DNA of 36,588 bases, taken from the NCBI GenBank assembly GCA_017644105.1, contig JAEPMD010000033.1, positions 1 to 36,588 of the forward strand, in the 5' to 3' direction. The notes under the pieces were generated by a model. That model was not told the DNA's origin, ran no database searches, and was given only the letters and a program-made list of their open reading frames with translations. Below are positions 15,531 through 24,148 of the stretch, one piece after another. This stretch comes from Rhizobiaceae bacterium. GTDB taxonomy: Bacteria; Pseudomonadota; Alphaproteobacteria; Rhizobiales; Rhizobiaceae. The translations under genes and the position numbers were made by a program. Positions within the stretch are counted from its first letter, which is position 1; each line of letters opens with the position of its first letter.

Positions 15531-16664
15531 TTACTCTCCCGCCTCTAACGCTTTTGACGAACCAGATCTTTGTAAATTGGCAAAGATCATCACAATAAAT
15601 GGTCTAAACATATTTTCGAGCGCACCTGCAAATAAGATCACCAGACCCTGAATGATCACAATCATATCTCGAGAAATATTGGGCATTTCAAATGAGATTT
15701 CAGCGCCACCTTGGTAGAGCACGCCAAATAGAATTGCAGCTGGGATAATACCCGCTGGGTGGTTGCGTCCCATCAATGCCACGGCAATCCCTACGAAACC
15801 TGCACCAGCCACAAAATCAAGCTGCATTTGGTGCTGGTCACCCATGATCGGGTTGAGCGCCATCATGCCTGCAAGACCACCTGAAATCATCATGGTAATG
15901 ATAATCACACGTGCCTCATTGATCCCGGCATATTTCGCAGCTGTGGGGCTAAAGCCCCGTGTACGGATTTCATAACCCAAACGCGTACGCCAGATAATTG
16001 CCCAAACGATAAATGCTGAAAGTAATGCCAGGATAAACGACACATTAAGCGGTGCAGCACCTGTGCGAATACCAAAGATGCCAAACAGCCAATCGAGACG
16101 TGGCAATTGACCACCCACTTCAAATCCGCGAGTTTGTGGTGCCATTGTGCCATCAGGCTTAAACACATCCACCAAGAGATAGATCATCAAACTGGCAGCA
16201 ATGAAGTTAAACATGATCGTGGTGATCACGATATGGCTACCACGTTTGGCTTGCAGATAAGCAGGGATAAACGCCCATAGCGCACCAAATATCGCTGCGC
16301 CCACAATCGCTATCGGGAAGACCAAGAACCAAGGCAAGGTGGAATCAAATGCTAAACAGGCAAGCGCGACGCCAATACCGCCAATATAGGCCTGCCCTTC
16401 ACTACCGATATTAAACAATCCGCAGTGAATAGCGATCGCTACAGAAAGGCCAGTGAAAATGAAGCTTGTTGCATAAAACAGCGTATAGCCAATGCCTTCA
16501 CCATAGCCAAAAGCGCCTTTGATCAAAAGGCCAGCAGCTTTGAGCGGGCTTTCATCGGCAAGCCAAACCACAAGGCCAGAAATAAGAAATGCCACGAGGA
16601 TATTGATGAGCGGCAAAAGCCCATAATCAACCCATTTCGGCAGTTTTGCATATGGTGCAGCCAT
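15531..16664 (-). CDS. BMP-family nucleoside ABC transporter permease (first)
   Basis: A 377-residue permease of the same superfamily, longer at the N-terminus, which begins with a strongly hydrophobic helix after about 15 residues. Conserved parts include GLSVAIAIHCGLFNIGSEGQAYIGGIG, the RTRLGYEIRTRGFSPTAAKYAGI coupling loop and AGFVGIAVALMGRNHPAGI, where residues vary from the second permease as expected for a heterodimer. Its ATG shares one base with the ATPase stop (TAATG), indicating coupling. The import substrate is most likely purine and pyrimidine nucleosides, judging by the downstream enzymes. Confidence 0.93.
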   Translation of the reverse strand: MAAPYAKLPKWVDYGLLPLINILVAFLISGLVVWLADESPLKAAGLLIKGAFGYGEGIGYTLFYATSFIFTGLSVAIAIHCGLFNIGSEGQAYIGGIGVALACLAFDSTLPWFLVFPIAIVGAAIFGALWAFIPAYLQAKRGSHIVITTIMFNFIAASLMIYLLVDVFKPDGTMAPQTRGFEVGGQLPRLDWLFGIFGIRTGAAPLNVSFILALLSAFIVWAIIWRTRLGYEIRTRGFSPTAAKYAGINEARVIIITMMISGGLAGMMALNPIMGDQHQMQLDFVAGAGFVGIAVALMGRNHPAGIIPAAILFGVLYQGGAEISFEMPNISRDMIVIIQGLVILFAGALENMFRPFIVMIFANLQRSGSSKALEAGE

Positions 16665-18214
16665 TATCCTGCCTCCCCGTTTTGGTGAGCACTATCGCCG
16701 TCTTCAATACCTGCCATAAGAAGACCAAACGCGCCCTCTTCGGTTTCAGGTGGGCGTTCGCCAACAATCTTACCGTCAAACATCACAAGCACCCGATCTG
16801 CAAGTGATCGGATTTCATCAAGTTCAACGGATATAAGAAGAATTGCTTTTCCTGCATCGCGCATTTCGATAATGCGTCGGTGAATAAATTCTATCGCACC
16901 CACATCCACACCGCGTGTTGGTTGGCCAACGATGAGAACTTCAGGATTGGTTTCAATCTCGCGCGCAATCACAATCTTTTGCTGATTACCACCGGAGAAA
17001 TTTGCGGTTCTGAGACGATTATTCGGCGGCCGAATATCGTATTTCTCAATTTTCTCGTTCGCATCTTTGCGAATGTTTTCAATATCGAGGAAAATACCTT
17101 TGTTATATTCAGGGCGTTGGTGAATGCCTAAAATAGAATTTTCAGCTTCTTCAAAAGGAAGAACAAGCCCCATTTGGTGACGATCTTCAGGTACATGCGC
17201 CATACCACGATCGCGCATATCGGATGGGTCGCTGCTGCCTGTCACACCAATGGGTTCACCATTTAAGATGACGCGCCCAGATTCTGCATGTTCAATTCCG
17301 GTGATACACTCCATCAATTCGGATTGCCCATTGCCGGCAACGCCTGCAATCCCTACGATTTCTCCAGCGCGCACCTCGAAGGAAACATCTTTGACCATGG
17401 GGACGCCGCGGCCATCGCGGACATTTAGGTTTTCAACTTTCAGCACGACGTCTTTCGGATCTGCAGGGCCCTTTTCGACTTGCAAAAGCACACGTCGACC
17501 AACCATAAGCTCGGCAAGCTCTTCAACATTTGTGTCCTTTGTTGTGCGTGTTGCTACCATTTCACCGCGGCGCATGACCGATACATCATCAGTAATCGCC
17601 ATAATTTCGCGCAGCTTATGTGTGATTAGAATAATTGTTTTGCCTTGCTGTTTTAACAGTTCAAGAATTTCAAACAGCTGGTCAGCTTCTGCAGGTGTTA
17701 ACACCCCGGTCGGCTCATCCAGAATGAGAATATCGGCACCGCGATAAAGCGTTTTAAGAATTTCAACGCGTTGCTGAACACCAATTGGCACGTCTTCAAT
17801 AATCGCGTCCGGATCAACATCTAGGCCATATTCATCGCTCAGGCGTTTAAGCTCGCTACGTGCATTGGCAATACCTGAATTGAGCAATTGTCCGCCTTCG
17901 GCGCCCAGAATGATGTTTTCCAAAATCGAGAAATTTTCAACCAGCATAAAATGCTGGTGCACCATGCCGATACCAGCAGCAATCGCAGCGTTGGAATCTT
18001 TGATGGTAGTTTCATTGCCATCGATGAGAATATTTCCGCTGTCAGCGTGATAAAATCCATAAAGGATCGACATCAGCGTGGATTTACCGGCACCATTTTC
18101 ACCAATAATGCCGTGGATCGTACCTTTGGAGACCTTCAGGTCAATGTCTTTATTTGCATGAACGGGACCGAAGCTCTTATTAATTTTTTGAAGCTCAATA
18201 GCAAAATTATTCAT
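16664..18214 (-). CDS. BMP-family nucleoside ABC transporter ATPase (two nucleotide-binding domains)
   Basis: A 516-residue protein with two fused ABC ATPase domains. The first has a full Walker A (GENGAGKST, about 38-46), a Q-loop (VHQHF) and Walker B (ILILDEPTGVL). The second has the degenerate Walker A GVAGNGQSE normal for RbsA/MglA/BMP ATPases, a signature FSGGNQQK and Walker B-like VGQPTRGVD. The second site is probably less active in hydrolysis. It powers the two downstream permeases. It is the first gene of this minus-strand block; the matching binding protein is upstream beyond slyX. Its start region has only a weak AGGCG ribosome site. Confidence 0.94.
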   Translation of the reverse strand: MNNFAIELQKINKSFGPVHANKDIDLKVSKGTIHGIIGENGAGKSTLMSILYGFYHADSGNILIDGNETTIKDSNAAIAAGIGMVHQHFMLVENFSILENIILGAEGGQLLNSGIANARSELKRLSDEYGLDVDPDAIIEDVPIGVQQRVEILKTLYRGADILILDEPTGVLTPAEADQLFEILELLKQQGKTIILITHKLREIMAITDDVSVMRRGEMVATRTTKDTNVEELAELMVGRRVLLQVEKGPADPKDVVLKVENLNVRDGRGVPMVKDVSFEVRAGEIVGIAGVAGNGQSELMECITGIEHAESGRVILNGEPIGVTGSSDPSDMRDRGMAHVPEDRHQMGLVLPFEEAENSILGIHQRPEYNKGIFLDIENIRKDANEKIEKYDIRPPNNRLRTANFSGGNQQKIVIAREIETNPEVLIVGQPTRGVDVGAIEFIHRRIIEMRDAGKAILLISVELDEIRSLADRVLVMFDGKIVGERPPETEEGAFGLLMAGIEDGDSAHQNGEAG

Positions 18215-18317
18215 ATCACGCCTATATTTTTCTTTACTCTCGACAGTTTAGAGGCTTTTGTCCAGACGGAAATTTAAAGCACCTGTGTATTCAACATCAA
18301 AGAGGTTACATAAAGCC

Positions 18318-18518
18318 ATGGATGAAAATCGGATTGTGAAATTGGAAGAGTTGGTTGCACATCAGTCACAGCAAATCGAAGATCTGTCCGATCAGCTTGC
18401 TAAACAATGGAATACCATCGACAAGCTGTCGCGAACGCTCGACGATTTATCTGAACATTATGCTGACCTTGAAGAGCAGATGGGTGCACCTGCGGCGACA
18501 AAGCCTCCCCATTATTAA
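18318..18518 (+). CDS. slyX: SlyX family protein
   Basis: A 66-residue protein predicted to be almost entirely a coiled coil, with heptads running from ENRIVKLEELVAHQSQQI to about residue 50 and a short PPHY C-terminus. The small size, coiled coil and terminal PPHY are typical of SlyX, whose function is unknown. The ATG at 18318 is used because it removes 20 unrelated residues; an AGAGG lies somewhat far upstream. It stands on the opposite strand between the nucleoside ATPase and its binding-protein gene, dividing an otherwise continuous transport cluster. Confidence 0.85.
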   Translation: MDENRIVKLEELVAHQSQQIEDLSDQLAKQWNTIDKLSRTLDDLSEHYADLEEQMGAPAATKPPHY

Positions 18519-18555
18519 ACGTCCCCGGTCCTTTAACATGACCTTGTTATATAAA

Positions 18556-18586
18556 AGGCCGCCACGAAATGAATCTGCGGCGGCCT
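18556..18586 (-). terminator. Intrinsic terminator after the BMP gene
   Basis: An 8-bp GC-rich stem, AGGCCGCC (18556-18563) with GGCGGCCT (18579-18586), has a 15-nt loop. Read on the minus strand the stem is followed by TTTTAT, fitting termination of the binding-protein transcript 18 bp after its stop. On the plus strand the tail is CTTAAAA, so it may also weakly stop slyX. Confidence 0.75.
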
Positions 18587-18603
18587 CTTAAAACGCTCAA
18601 ATC

Positions 18604-19596
18604 TTAGTATGGGCAGTTATTGTCAGACATATAGTCGTGAACTGTCACTTTGCCAGAAATGATGTCTGCTTTTGCAGCTTCAATTGTTGCTTCCATTTCA
18701 GCTGAAACGAGAGAAGCATTGTTTTCATCCATGGCATATCCAACACCACCGCTCTCAAGACCAAGAACGCTGAAGCCGTATGAGAATTCACCTTTGTTGG
18801 CGTCCATGAATGCATTGTATACAGCAACATCAACGCGCTTAAGCATAGATGTTAGAACTGAACCCGGATGCATACCATTTTGGTTTGAATCCACACCGAT
18901 GCCCAAAATACCTGAATCAGCAGCTGTTTGAAGAACCGCAATACCTGTACCACCAGCTGCCTGGAAAACAACGTCAGAACCTTGATCAACTTGAGATTTA
19001 GTGATCTCAGCACCTTTTGTTTGGTTGTTCCATGCTTCAGGTGTTGTACCTGTCATAGTTTCGATGATTTTGATGTCAGGATTTGCAGCTTTCGCGCCTC
19101 CAACATAACCACACGCGAAACTACGAATAAGTGGAATATCCATGCCGCCTACAAAGCTAACTGTACCAGTTTTAGATGCAAGCGCTGCCATCATGCCCAC
19201 AAGGTATGAACCTTCGTGCTGCTTGAACACAGTCGAGCGAACATTTGGCTGATCAACAACCATATCGATGATCGCAAAATCTGTTTCAGGATAGTCAGCT
19301 GCGACTTTATCCAAAGCACCGGCCCATGAGAAACCAGCCATAACGATTGGATTGTTGCGGTCACGCGCAAAGCGGCGAAGGGCTTGTTCACGCTGAGCAT
19401 CATTGCTGATTTCAAACTCGCGGAATTCAACACCTGTCTCTTCTGTGAACTTTGTTGCACCGTTAAATGCAGCTTCGTTGAAGGATTTATCGAACTTACC
19501 ACCCAAATCGAACAAGATGGCAGGTTTAACGTCTGCAGCTAGTGCTGTCGCAGACATAAGAGCTGTAGCCATAAGGCTAAGAAGCGTACGTTTCAT
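18604..19596 (-). CDS. BMP-family (nucleoside) ABC transporter substrate-binding protein
   Basis: A 330-residue periplasmic protein. Residues 1-20 form a classic signal peptide, cleaved after ALA before ADVKP. The mature part starts PAILFDLGGKFDKSFNEAA, the hallmark of the BMP/Med lipoprotein-like family, followed by FAIIDMV, a GTVSFVGGMDIPLI strand, VVFQAAGGTGIAVLQ and GIGVDSNQNG. There is no lipobox Cys. It binds nucleosides or related ligands and feeds the two-permease transporter encoded on the other side of slyX. The ATG at 19596 has AGGG about 8 nt upstream. A second in-frame ATG at 19665 also has a good site (see findings). Confidence 0.94.
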   Translation of the reverse strand: MKRTLLSLMATALMSATALAADVKPAILFDLGGKFDKSFNEAAFNGATKFTEETGVEFREFEISNDAQREQALRRFARDRNNPIVMAGFSWAGALDKVAADYPETDFAIIDMVVDQPNVRSTVFKQHEGSYLVGMMAALASKTGTVSFVGGMDIPLIRSFACGYVGGAKAANPDIKIIETMTGTTPEAWNNQTKGAEITKSQVDQGSDVVFQAAGGTGIAVLQTAADSGILGIGVDSNQNGMHPGSVLTSMLKRVDVAVYNAFMDANKGEFSYGFSVLGLESGGVGYAMDENNASLVSAEMEATIEAAKADIISGKVTVHDYMSDNNCPY

Positions 19597-19726
19597 TGAC
19601 TGTACCCTATTGTTATAATTTACGTTGATTGCAACCACGCTCTGCAGTAAAAACCAGCGCGTCATCGCGACCTCTCCCGAACGTCGAAACGTAAGGTTGG
19701 CGATATACTTGCATGACTAATTTTAA

Positions 19727-19740
19727 ATTTCACGCGAAAT
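19727..19740. promoter_or_regulatory. Short inverted repeat upstream of the BMP gene
   Basis: ATTTC-ACGC-GAAAT, with 5-bp arms, lies about 130 bp before the BMP gene start, in the 199-bp gap after the olsB stop. It could be an operator for nucleoside control. No convincing -35/-10 pair was found around it. Confidence 0.3.
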
Positions 19741-19795
19741 CTTCAATTTTTGTCCAAATAGTCAAAAAAATTTCGATTCTAGGAAATTTATCTTA

Positions 19796-20659
19796 TCAGT
19801 TGAACCTATCCGCGTTGGGACGATAGTGCTTGATATAACGTGCGCTGATCTCAGATACAGGTAACATCACCAATACATCTGTGGTGTTGAAATCTTTGTC
19901 GATCACAGCCTGCGGTGCAAATGACGCACCTAAACGCATGTAGCCTTTGACTAAAGGAGGTAATGCACCAAAGACTTGTTTGGCCGAGATGGCTTCCTTC
20001 GGCATCAAATCCATCTCGTGAGAAATATCTGGATTAGCGGCAACTTCCCACTGATCAGATGTTCTTGCAAAATGATAGAGAAATGAAAGCGCATGGGCAT
20101 GTGCGGCTGGCACCGCGCCAAAAAAGGACGCACAGCCAAACATCACATCAATTTTATGTTCGCCCGCATAGGCCCAAATTCCCTGCCAAAGAAGTTCGAC
20201 GGATCTTCGCGTCCGATATTGAGGTAGCACACAGGAGCGACCAAGCTCTAGAAAGCGTTTTTCGTTGTGCCTCTTTGTCAAAGCATCAATATCAAACTCA
20301 TTTTGTGAGTAAAAACCACCATTTTGAACCGCAACCCGCTGGTTCAAGAGCCGGTATGTTCCGATGATTTGTTCGCTGACACCGCCAATAATGTCAGTAT
20401 CTAGAAGGACGAAATGTTCACAAAATTTATCATAAACATCGTAATCGAGTTTGAGTGCCATGGCCGATGCAGGCAGTTTTGCGCCCATCTCTTCAACAAA
20501 AATTTTATAGCGAAGAGCCTGCGCTGCACGAATGTCATCTTCATCAGACGTCAATCGGACTTCCAGTGATCCAATACGGCCAAGAACAATAGATGGTTTT
20601 AGGTGAACGGTTTCAGATTGAACCGCTTTAAAATCGATGGACTGATTGACAACATTCAT
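19796..20659 (-). CDS. olsB: L-ornithine N-alpha-acyltransferase, OlsB-like GNAT
   Basis: A 287-residue acyltransferase resembling OlsB, which transfers a 3-hydroxyacyl group from ACP to ornithine to make lyso-ornithine lipid. Recognisable parts are VRLTSDEDDIRAAQALRYKIFVEEMGA, DKFCEHFVLLD, a GTYRLL strand, FLELGRSCVLPQYRTRRSVELLW and FGCASFFGAVP, all usual in the hemolysin-like GNAT group. The ATG at 20659 is preferred, with GGAG about 9 nt before it; a start at 20722 would add 21 residues. The OlsA partner is not here. It stands alone, with gaps of about 110 and 200 bp. Ornithine lipids are phosphate-free membrane lipids common in this order. Confidence 0.88.
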   Translation of the reverse strand: MNVVNQSIDFKAVQSETVHLKPSIVLGRIGSLEVRLTSDEDDIRAAQALRYKIFVEEMGAKLPASAMALKLDYDVYDKFCEHFVLLDTDIIGGVSEQIIGTYRLLNQRVAVQNGGFYSQNEFDIDALTKRHNEKRFLELGRSCVLPQYRTRRSVELLWQGIWAYAGEHKIDVMFGCASFFGAVPAAHAHALSFLYHFARTSDQWEVAANPDISHEMDLMPKEAISAKQVFGALPPLVKGYMRLGASFAPQAVIDKDFNTTDVLVMLPVSEISARYIKHYRPNADRFN

Positions 20660-20769
20660 GGGATGCAACTCCGATTGATTTGCACACCTTATAGACGGAT
20701 TCTCACGACAATTGCATGACAAAAATGAGCGATTTCAAATAAATATAACGGTGTATATCGGAGCGTAAT

Positions 20770-21075
20770 TTAGAGCAAATATTCACCGCCCGCAACAATC
20801 GCTGCGAGTGTGAACATAAAGACAGCAATCAGAATAGGCTGATGCGTTTTCTCTGGAGCAGGTTCATCTTTTGAAGGCACATCTTCTTGAAGCTTCTTCT
20901 GTAACTCATCAAAAGCGATAACGTCTTTTGCCGAGACGTTGCTAACCAGTTCTGGCTCAACAAGTTCAACATTATCCAATGGTGCATCCTCCGCTAAGTT
21001 CTGGGCGTCAGATGTTTCAAGTTTCGCATTTAATTTCGCTGCGAGCTGTTTCTGCATGGTAATTGGATCAGTCAT
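20770..21075 (-). CDS. Hypothetical small tail-anchored membrane protein
   Basis: I do not recognise this 101-residue protein. The first 75 residues are acidic and polar, rich in Asp, Glu and Pro, with a possible short coiled coil (DELQKKLQED). One hydrophobic helix follows (about 82-98) and the chain ends in GGEYLL. This predicts a cytoplasmic domain held by a C-terminal anchor. It follows lspA on the same strand after a 55-bp gap and could be cotranscribed. Reading-frame length and codon use look normal, so I think it is a real gene; no function is suggested. Confidence 0.7.
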   Translation of the reverse strand: MTDPITMQKQLAAKLNAKLETSDAQNLAEDAPLDNVELVEPELVSNVSAKDVIAFDELQKKLQEDVPSKDEPAPEKTHQPILIAVFMFTLAAIVAGGEYLL

Positions 21076-21130
21076 GCGAACACAATTAGCATGCGGACAT
21101 ATCCAAAAGTTTGTCCAATTCGTTCAAATT

Positions 21131-21661
21131 TTATGAATTGGTGTCATTTTGGGAGAGGGATCTGGCTTTATAGGCCACCCAAATCTCGTCAAGAATGATA
21201 AAGGCGACACCGAGTGTGATAAAACAATCAGCGATATTAAATATCGCAAATGACCAATCCTGGTAATATATCATAATAAAATCAACTACATGGCCATAAA
21301 GTCCACGATCGATAATATTTCCTAAAGCACCACCAATGATCATCGCGTAACCTGCGCTTAACCATATGCGTTCTTTTGGGGAAGATTTCCACAGCCATAT
21401 GACAACGCCGACAACAACAAGCGCTAAAATCACCAAAGCACTACTTTCATATCCAGCTAAAAATGAAAATGCGACACCTTCATTCCAGATACGGTACATG
21501 GCAAATGATGGGAATACGGGGATGACTTCCGCAAAGGGAAGATAAAGCTCAACGAGTAATTTTGAAATCTGATCGAGGATCACGCTTAAAGATATGATGA
21601 TTGCGCCAATGACAAAACGGTTGGACGAGGACAAACCGGACGCATGGTTCAAAGTCGCCAT
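21131..21661 (-). CDS. lspA: Lipoprotein signal peptidase (signal peptidase II)
   Basis: A 176-residue inner-membrane aspartyl peptidase that removes signal peptides from prolipoproteins after lipidation. Four transmembrane helices are visible. The two catalytic aspartates are in GNIIDRGLYGHVVDFI and FNIADCFITLG, the standard conserved boxes, and VAFSFL with the preceding Asn is also typical. The ATG shares one base with the stop of the upstream RNA methyltransferase gene (TAATG at 21661), so translation is probably coupled. Length fits the family (150-180). Confidence 0.96.
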   Translation of the reverse strand: MATLNHASGLSSSNRFVIGAIIISLSVILDQISKLLVELYLPFAEVIPVFPSFAMYRIWNEGVAFSFLAGYESSALVILALVVVGVVIWLWKSSPKERIWLSAGYAMIIGGALGNIIDRGLYGHVVDFIMIYYQDWSFAIFNIADCFITLGVAFIILDEIWVAYKARSLSQNDTNS

Positions 21662-22500
21662 TAGTCCAACTCCAAGGCATGCCTGCGCGCTTCATAAGAC
21701 ATGAGTGCAGTTGCTATTGCCAAATTGAGTGAATCCGCATCACCCACTTGTGGAATACGCGCCAATTGATCGCATCTTGTCGCCAATTCATCCGGTAAAC
21801 CTGCTTGCTCATTGCCCATCAGTAAGATTGTAGGCTTTGATGTGTAATCGATTGTGCGATAATCAACACTGCCTTTAAGATGGCTTCCAATCACAGAGAC
21901 ATCATGGGCGTTTTGCCATCTCAAAAAATCTTCAACATCGCATTTGGAAATTGGCATTGCAAAGACCGATCCCATTGTGGCGCGTACGGTTTCAATGGAA
22001 AACGCGTCTGTTGTTGCTCCTACCAATATAACGCCTTTAATCCCTGCAGCATCAGCTGTGCGAATGATTGTGCCCAAATTTCCAGGGTCACGCACACGGT
22101 CGAGCGCAATATAAGTATCGCCGATTTCCGGTTTGATCTTATCGAGTACGGTGAACTTTTGTTTAAAGACCCCAACCACCATTTGCGGATTATCGCGACG
22201 GGTGATGGAGGTTAAAACCTTTTCGGTTACTTCTAGCACAAGGCCAGAATTCGCCACCACTTTGGCAGCTGTTTTTTGAACGATCTCTTTTTGTGTAGCC
22301 GCTTTTGAATAGATCAAAATTTCGATCTCCCAGCCGCGGTCTATAGCGTCAATGACAAGCTTAAGCCCTTCAGCAATAAACTTGTTGCTCGCGTCACGGT
22401 TCTTCTTTTGCGTGAGGCTTTTAATGTCTTTGATTATTGGGTTGGAGAGGCTGGTTATCTCCTTAACCGAACCAACTTTGCGTTTGGTCATATCATTCAT
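21661..22500 (-). CDS. TrmH/SpoU-family RNA 2'-O-methyltransferase
   Basis: A 279-residue SPOUT methyltransferase. The N-terminal part (about 15-100) is an RNA-binding SpoU_sub_bind-like domain containing FIAEGLKLV. The catalytic part carries the three knot motifs: RDPGNLGTIIRTADAAG, LLMGNEQAGLP and the LNLAIATALMSYE end. It likely methylates a ribose in rRNA or tRNA; the site cannot be told, though the architecture resembles RlmB and TsnR-like proteins. The ATG at 22500 is chosen, with GGGTG upstream and an ATGA overlap with the preceding methyltransferase. Two more in-frame ATG codons lie close by (22512, 22491). Confidence 0.92.
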   Translation of the reverse strand: MNDMTKRKVGSVKEITSLSNPIIKDIKSLTQKKNRDASNKFIAEGLKLVIDAIDRGWEIEILIYSKAATQKEIVQKTAAKVVANSGLVLEVTEKVLTSITRRDNPQMVVGVFKQKFTVLDKIKPEIGDTYIALDRVRDPGNLGTIIRTADAAGIKGVILVGATTDAFSIETVRATMGSVFAMPISKCDVEDFLRWQNAHDVSVIGSHLKGSVDYRTIDYTSKPTILLMGNEQAGLPDELATRCDQLARIPQVGDADSLNLAIATALMSYEARRHALELD

Positions 22501-23666
22501 TTTGGCACCCAACGGCTGAAAAGCGAGGTCGAAAGCGCCCGGCCCGTTTCGCCTTCAGTTTGAACCTGGCCCTCTTCTGCGCGTTCGCGAATGGTCAATT
22601 CACCTGATTCAACAATTCCGCCTGCGCCGCGCATGGTTTCGCGCATTAATTCATGAATGGAATAAAATGAAGCGCGGATTGAATAAGCGGTTAAGACAAG
22701 TCCGACAGCGTTAGGGCTTAAAATACTGCGGCAAATATCCAGCATATTAGGCAGATGATCAAAGAGCTGCCAAACTTCACCATTGGGACCGCGGCCAAAT
22801 TTGGGCGGGTCAGTGAGGATAATGTCATAGGTTTTACCGCGACGTTCTTCCCGCGCGATAAATTTCATCGCATCATCACAAATCCATCTGATGGGCTTGT
22901 TACCAAGCTGAGCGAGTTCTTGGTTTTCACGGGCCCAGCCAATGGCTTTTTTAGACGCGTCCACATGGGTCACCTCTGCACCATGATTGGCGGCAATCAG
23001 GCTTGCAACGCCCGTGTAACCAAACAAGTTTAGAACTTTGAGAGGGCGGTCAGCAGCTTTGATCTGTTCGACAACCCATTGCCAATGTGCCAATTGCTCG
23101 GGAAATACACCCACATGACGAAACGCGGTGAAACGGCCATAAAAATCAGTGTCCAGTAATGCCATGGGCCAAGTTTCGCCCAAGGGTCCTTTGGGAAAAT
23201 GCCATCGACCCATGCCATCTTCTTCCACATCACCGGTAAATAGTGCGTCCGCTTTTTGCCAAAGCGCTTGGTTTTGCGATTTCGGCCACAAAGCCTGTGC
23301 TTCAGGGCGGATGACAAGGTAAGGGCCATATTGTTCAAGTTTCTCGCCCTGACCATGCTCATTCAACCCACTATCGATCAAACGATATTGTTCTGAATGA
23401 CCGGCTTCGAGGATAAGAGGGACATGTTCATCCGGGCGTGCGCCAATACGTGCGGGACGCTTTGGCAAAATTTGTTGAGCGGATTGCTTTTGTTTTGACG
23501 TAGATGCTGTTTTGGGTCCCGCATTGCCAGCCGGTGTCTTATTCGAAAACCGTCTTTTCCCAGCTTGACCCTTAGATGGTGCACCTGAACCTTTTGACCC
23601 CACAGGTCTTGCGTCGGCAAGTTTTGGACCTGCTGACTTTCGAGAATTCCGGGGTTTATGTGCCAA
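22497..23666 (-). CDS. Class I SAM-dependent (rRNA-type) methyltransferase with basic N-terminal extension
   Basis: A 389-residue protein. Residues 1-75 are a low-complexity Lys/Arg/Ser/Pro/Gly stretch, probably disordered and RNA-binding. The catalytic domain follows, with motif I in LNLFGYTGVASLIAANHGA, the acidic loop HVDASKKAIGWA, motif IV LTDPPKFGRG and a late LTAYSIRASF strand. DPPKF and the overall order match the RlmI/RlmL-K-like family of rRNA cytosine/guanine methyltransferases. The target base is unknown. It is translationally linked to the TrmH-type gene and lspA, forming a three-gene unit. The start at 23666 seems firm because the extension begins with it. Confidence 0.9.
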   Translation of the reverse strand: MAHKPRNSRKSAGPKLADARPVGSKGSGAPSKGQAGKRRFSNKTPAGNAGPKTASTSKQKQSAQQILPKRPARIGARPDEHVPLILEAGHSEQYRLIDSGLNEHGQGEKLEQYGPYLVIRPEAQALWPKSQNQALWQKADALFTGDVEEDGMGRWHFPKGPLGETWPMALLDTDFYGRFTAFRHVGVFPEQLAHWQWVVEQIKAADRPLKVLNLFGYTGVASLIAANHGAEVTHVDASKKAIGWARENQELAQLGNKPIRWICDDAMKFIAREERRGKTYDIILTDPPKFGRGPNGEVWQLFDHLPNMLDICRSILSPNAVGLVLTAYSIRASFYSIHELMRETMRGAGGIVESGELTIRERAEEGQVQTEGETGRALSTSLFSRWVPK

Positions 23667-23704
23667 ATTTCAACCTCGATAGATGCGGATTAAACGCCAA
23701 AGTG

Positions 23705-24043
23705 CTACGAATTCGTCGTCACCATTTGGTTGGCAAGATTGTCCGCCTTTTCTTTCTGGCGGTCGGCTTCAACATGCCATTTAACCGATTCAGCCGCTTC
23801 CATGCGTGCGCGCTGACGATGTTTGCCCTGCTTAAACCAAGTAATAACAGACCCCAAAACCATGCCAATCATCAGTGCAATGAACAAAAACACAAAAAAC
23901 GGTGCGCTGATAGACAAAAATGCATCCGTTGGCTCAAATGGATTGAGCGCGAGCGTCACAGATTGTCGATTTGCAATTGATAGCAAGATCAACACCAATG
24001 CGATTGGGATGAAGACGACGACCCGGATAATTTTCTTAAACAT
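23705..24043 (-). CDS. LapA-domain (DUF1049) membrane protein
   Basis: A 112-residue protein with two transmembrane helices (about 7-25 and 45-68) joined by a short loop, ANRQSVTLALNPFE, and a basic, helical cytoplasmic tail of about 40 residues. NRQxVxLxLxPF and the glycine-containing second helix (MIGMVLGSVITW) are typical of the LapA_dom/DUF1049 family; E. coli LapA assists LPS assembly control. That function is not proven here. It lies between ihfB and the methyltransferase on the same strand, and ihfB followed by a LapA-domain gene is a recurring arrangement in Proteobacteria. Confidence 0.85.
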   Translation of the reverse strand: MFKKIIRVVVFIPIALVLILLSIANRQSVTLALNPFEPTDAFLSISAPFFVFLFIALMIGMVLGSVITWFKQGKHRQRARMEAAESVKWHVEADRQKEKADNLANQMVTTNS

Positions 24044-24148
24044 GTTGCAAGACCTGATTGAGCAATAATTCTATCTCTCAGATTGACTTAAGGTGGCATC
24101 TAAGAAATTGCAATCATCAAAATGAATAATTGCTTTCAGGTGAGCGTT

